Source: Nitrospirales bacterium
Lineage (GTDB): Bacteria > Nitrospirota > Nitrospiria > Nitrospirales > UBA8639
Assembly: GCA_029261305.1 (NCBI GenBank)
Contig: JAJDBO010000095.1
Coordinates: 1-6,192, forward strand
Direction of reading: 5' to 3'
Length of the DNA stretch: 6,192 nucleotides
In this document: one piece after another, positions 5,670 through 6,192 of the stretch
Layout of the letters: every line of letters starts with the position of its first letter
Position numbering within the stretch: position 1 is the first letter of the stretch
Translations under genes and position numbers: made by a program
The notes under the pieces: model-generated
Told to the model about the DNA's origin: nothing
Seen by the model: only the letters and a program-made list of their open reading frames with translations
Databases searched by the model: none

Positions 5670-6173
5670 ATGACCACTGGGTATTGGTTGCTACCTGAAG
5701 ATAGTCCCTGTGAATTCCACAATAATCAGTGGAACCACTCCTCTTTCCTACATTCTATCTTAAAAACGAATTCTTCAATTTTAAAGCCTTGGGCTTTCAT
5801 TGGGGTAACGCCACGACATCGTGCGTCGCACCCTTATGACACCTCTATGGCTACTCCCGTGCGTCAAGATCAAAAACGTAAATGGGTGTCATCCGATCAT
5901 GGATCCTTTGGTTTGGGTTGTGGAGTGAGAAATGCAGGTGCGATTCCTCCTCCTAAGCAAAGATTCTTTGCACAGCCTATGCCCAGTACCCATGAGACTC
6001 AACCCCAAGCCAAACGAGATTTACGCTGGCAGCGGGAACATATAATTCTGACATCAAAACATCTTCCTAGTCGGGCTCCCCTTCCCGATAAAGGCAAACC
6101 CGTCGTGAGGCGGGGGCGCAAAGCCACGGATCAGATCAGCGATCTGAGAGCCGGGTTGCCGGAGGAGGAATAG
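5670..6173 (+). CDS. Orphan 167-residue hypothetical protein under riboswitch 1
   Basis: I recognise no family. The ATG at 5670 has the SD AAAGGGGA seven bases upstream and ends at TAG 6171-6173, giving 167 residues beginning MTTGYWLLPEDSPCEF. The product is hydrophilic, rich in Pro, His, Gln and Arg, with several Trp and three Cys, and has no signal peptide or membrane segment. A GTG at 5619 preceded by GGAAGGG would extend it to 184 residues, but that SD lies in the riboswitch P1 strand, so I prefer 5670. The last 30 or so codons are the second riboswitch aptamer read in frame (KGKPVVRRGRKATDQ), so the C terminus is shaped by RNA structure or the gene is a decayed remnant. An open stretch of 500 bp in a moderate-GC sequence is somewhat unlikely by chance. 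Position right after a c-di-GMP riboswitch supports expression, but the region could also be a long leader. Confidence 0.45.
   Translation: MTTGYWLLPEDSPCEFHNNQWNHSSFLHSILKTNSSILKPWAFIGVTPRHRASHPYDTSMATPVRQDQKRKWVSSDHGSFGLGCGVRNAGAIPPPKQRFFAQPMPSTHETQPQAKRDLRWQREHIILTSKHLPSRAPLPDKGKPVVRRGRKATDQISDLRAGLPEEE
6071..6088 (+). promoter_or_regulatory. Candidate anti-P1 hairpin of riboswitch 2
   Basis: TCGGG (6071-6075) and CCCGA (6084-6088) are perfect complements around loop CTCCCCTT. The 3' arm and part of the loop also form the 5' strand of P1. TCCCCTT (6077-6083) is exactly complementary to AAGGGGA (6177-6183), the SD of the ATG at 6190. The layout matches that before riboswitch 1 although the stem sequence differs. 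The role is inferred. Confidence 0.5.
6079..6169 (+). promoter_or_regulatory. Cyclic-di-GMP-I (GEMM-I) riboswitch aptamer 2
   Basis: This is a second clear GEMM-I aptamer. GGCAAACC (6093-6100) leads into P2, CCCGTC/GGCGGG (6099-6104/6109-6114), with a GTGA tetraloop. GGCGCAAAGCC follows (6115-6125). P3 is TCAGATC/GATCTGA around AGC (6131-6137/6141-6147), and GCCGGGTTGCCGG (6150-6162) closes P1. Compared with aptamer 1, P2 and P3 keep pairing while changing bases (U-A to C-G in P2), which supports a selected RNA structure. P1 can form as 6080-6087 with 6160-6168, leaving A6163 bulged. The aptamer lies inside the 3' end of the ORF at 5670-6173 and immediately precedes the SD of the ATG at 6190. 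Its expected target is that downstream gene. Confidence 0.93.
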
Positions 6174-6189
6174 GAAAAGGGGATAACCG

Positions 6190-6192
6190 ATG
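6190..6192 (+). CDS. Start codon of the next gene (cut by window end)
   Basis: Only the ATG is in the window. AAAAGGGGA (6175-6183) gives an SD six bases upstream, and the c-di-GMP riboswitch ending at about 6169 directly precedes it, so this is the probable start of the gene controlled by riboswitch 2. The stop of the upstream ORF (6171-6173) touches the SD, which favours translational coupling. Nothing can be said about the product. Confidence 0.55.

Noticed and set aside
5501..5722. 73-codon minus-strand ORF over riboswitch 1
   Set aside because: It is the antisense of a strongly supported structured RNA and has no coding features.

Overview
The window looks like a piece of a Gram-negative, environmental bacterial chromosome of moderate GC content. 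The evidence is a Tat signal, polytopic glycosyltransferase and UbiA membrane enzymes, a squalene-cyclase-type repeat protein and cyclic-di-GMP-I (GEMM-I) riboswitches. Deltaproteobacterial-type lineages or Nitrospirota are possible hosts, but the sequence alone does not settle the taxon.

Positions 4-4932 hold a four-gene unit on the minus strand, read from right to left. The order is a squalene/terpene-cyclase-like alpha/alpha repeat protein (4024-4932), a Tat-exported DUF362 protein (2993-4012), a GT87/DUF2029-type membrane glycosyltransferase (1548-2915), and a fusion of a HAD-like domain to a UbiA enzyme resembling decaprenyl-phosphate phosphoribosyltransferase (4-1482). Gaps are 11, 77 and 65 bp, so an operon is likely. 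The last two genes suggest polyprenyl-phosphate-linked sugar chemistry at the inner membrane: UbiA would make a lipid-linked (phospho)pentose, and GT87 would use a lipid-linked sugar outside the cytoplasm. The roles of the other two proteins are unknown. The HAD half of the fusion has substitutions at its catalytic positions.

Positions 4933-5512 carry no large gene. They hold two strong inverted repeats of similar design (5130-5161 and 5195-5220) and two very small plus-strand ORFs with Shine-Dalgarno (SD) sequences (38 and 25 codons).

Positions 5513-6192, on the plus strand, are the most striking part. Two c-di-GMP-I riboswitch aptamers lie about 560 bp apart. The first precedes an orphan 167-codon ORF (5670-6173). 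The second lies entirely inside the 3' end of that ORF and precedes an ATG at 6190 where the window ends. Both aptamers share an arrangement I could trace by hand: the 5' strand of P1 can instead form an upstream hairpin, and the loop of that hairpin carries a CUCC(CC)UU element complementary to the downstream SD sequence AAAGGGGA. This suggests a two-stage c-di-GMP translational switch in which ribosomes on the first ORF must pass through the second aptamer.
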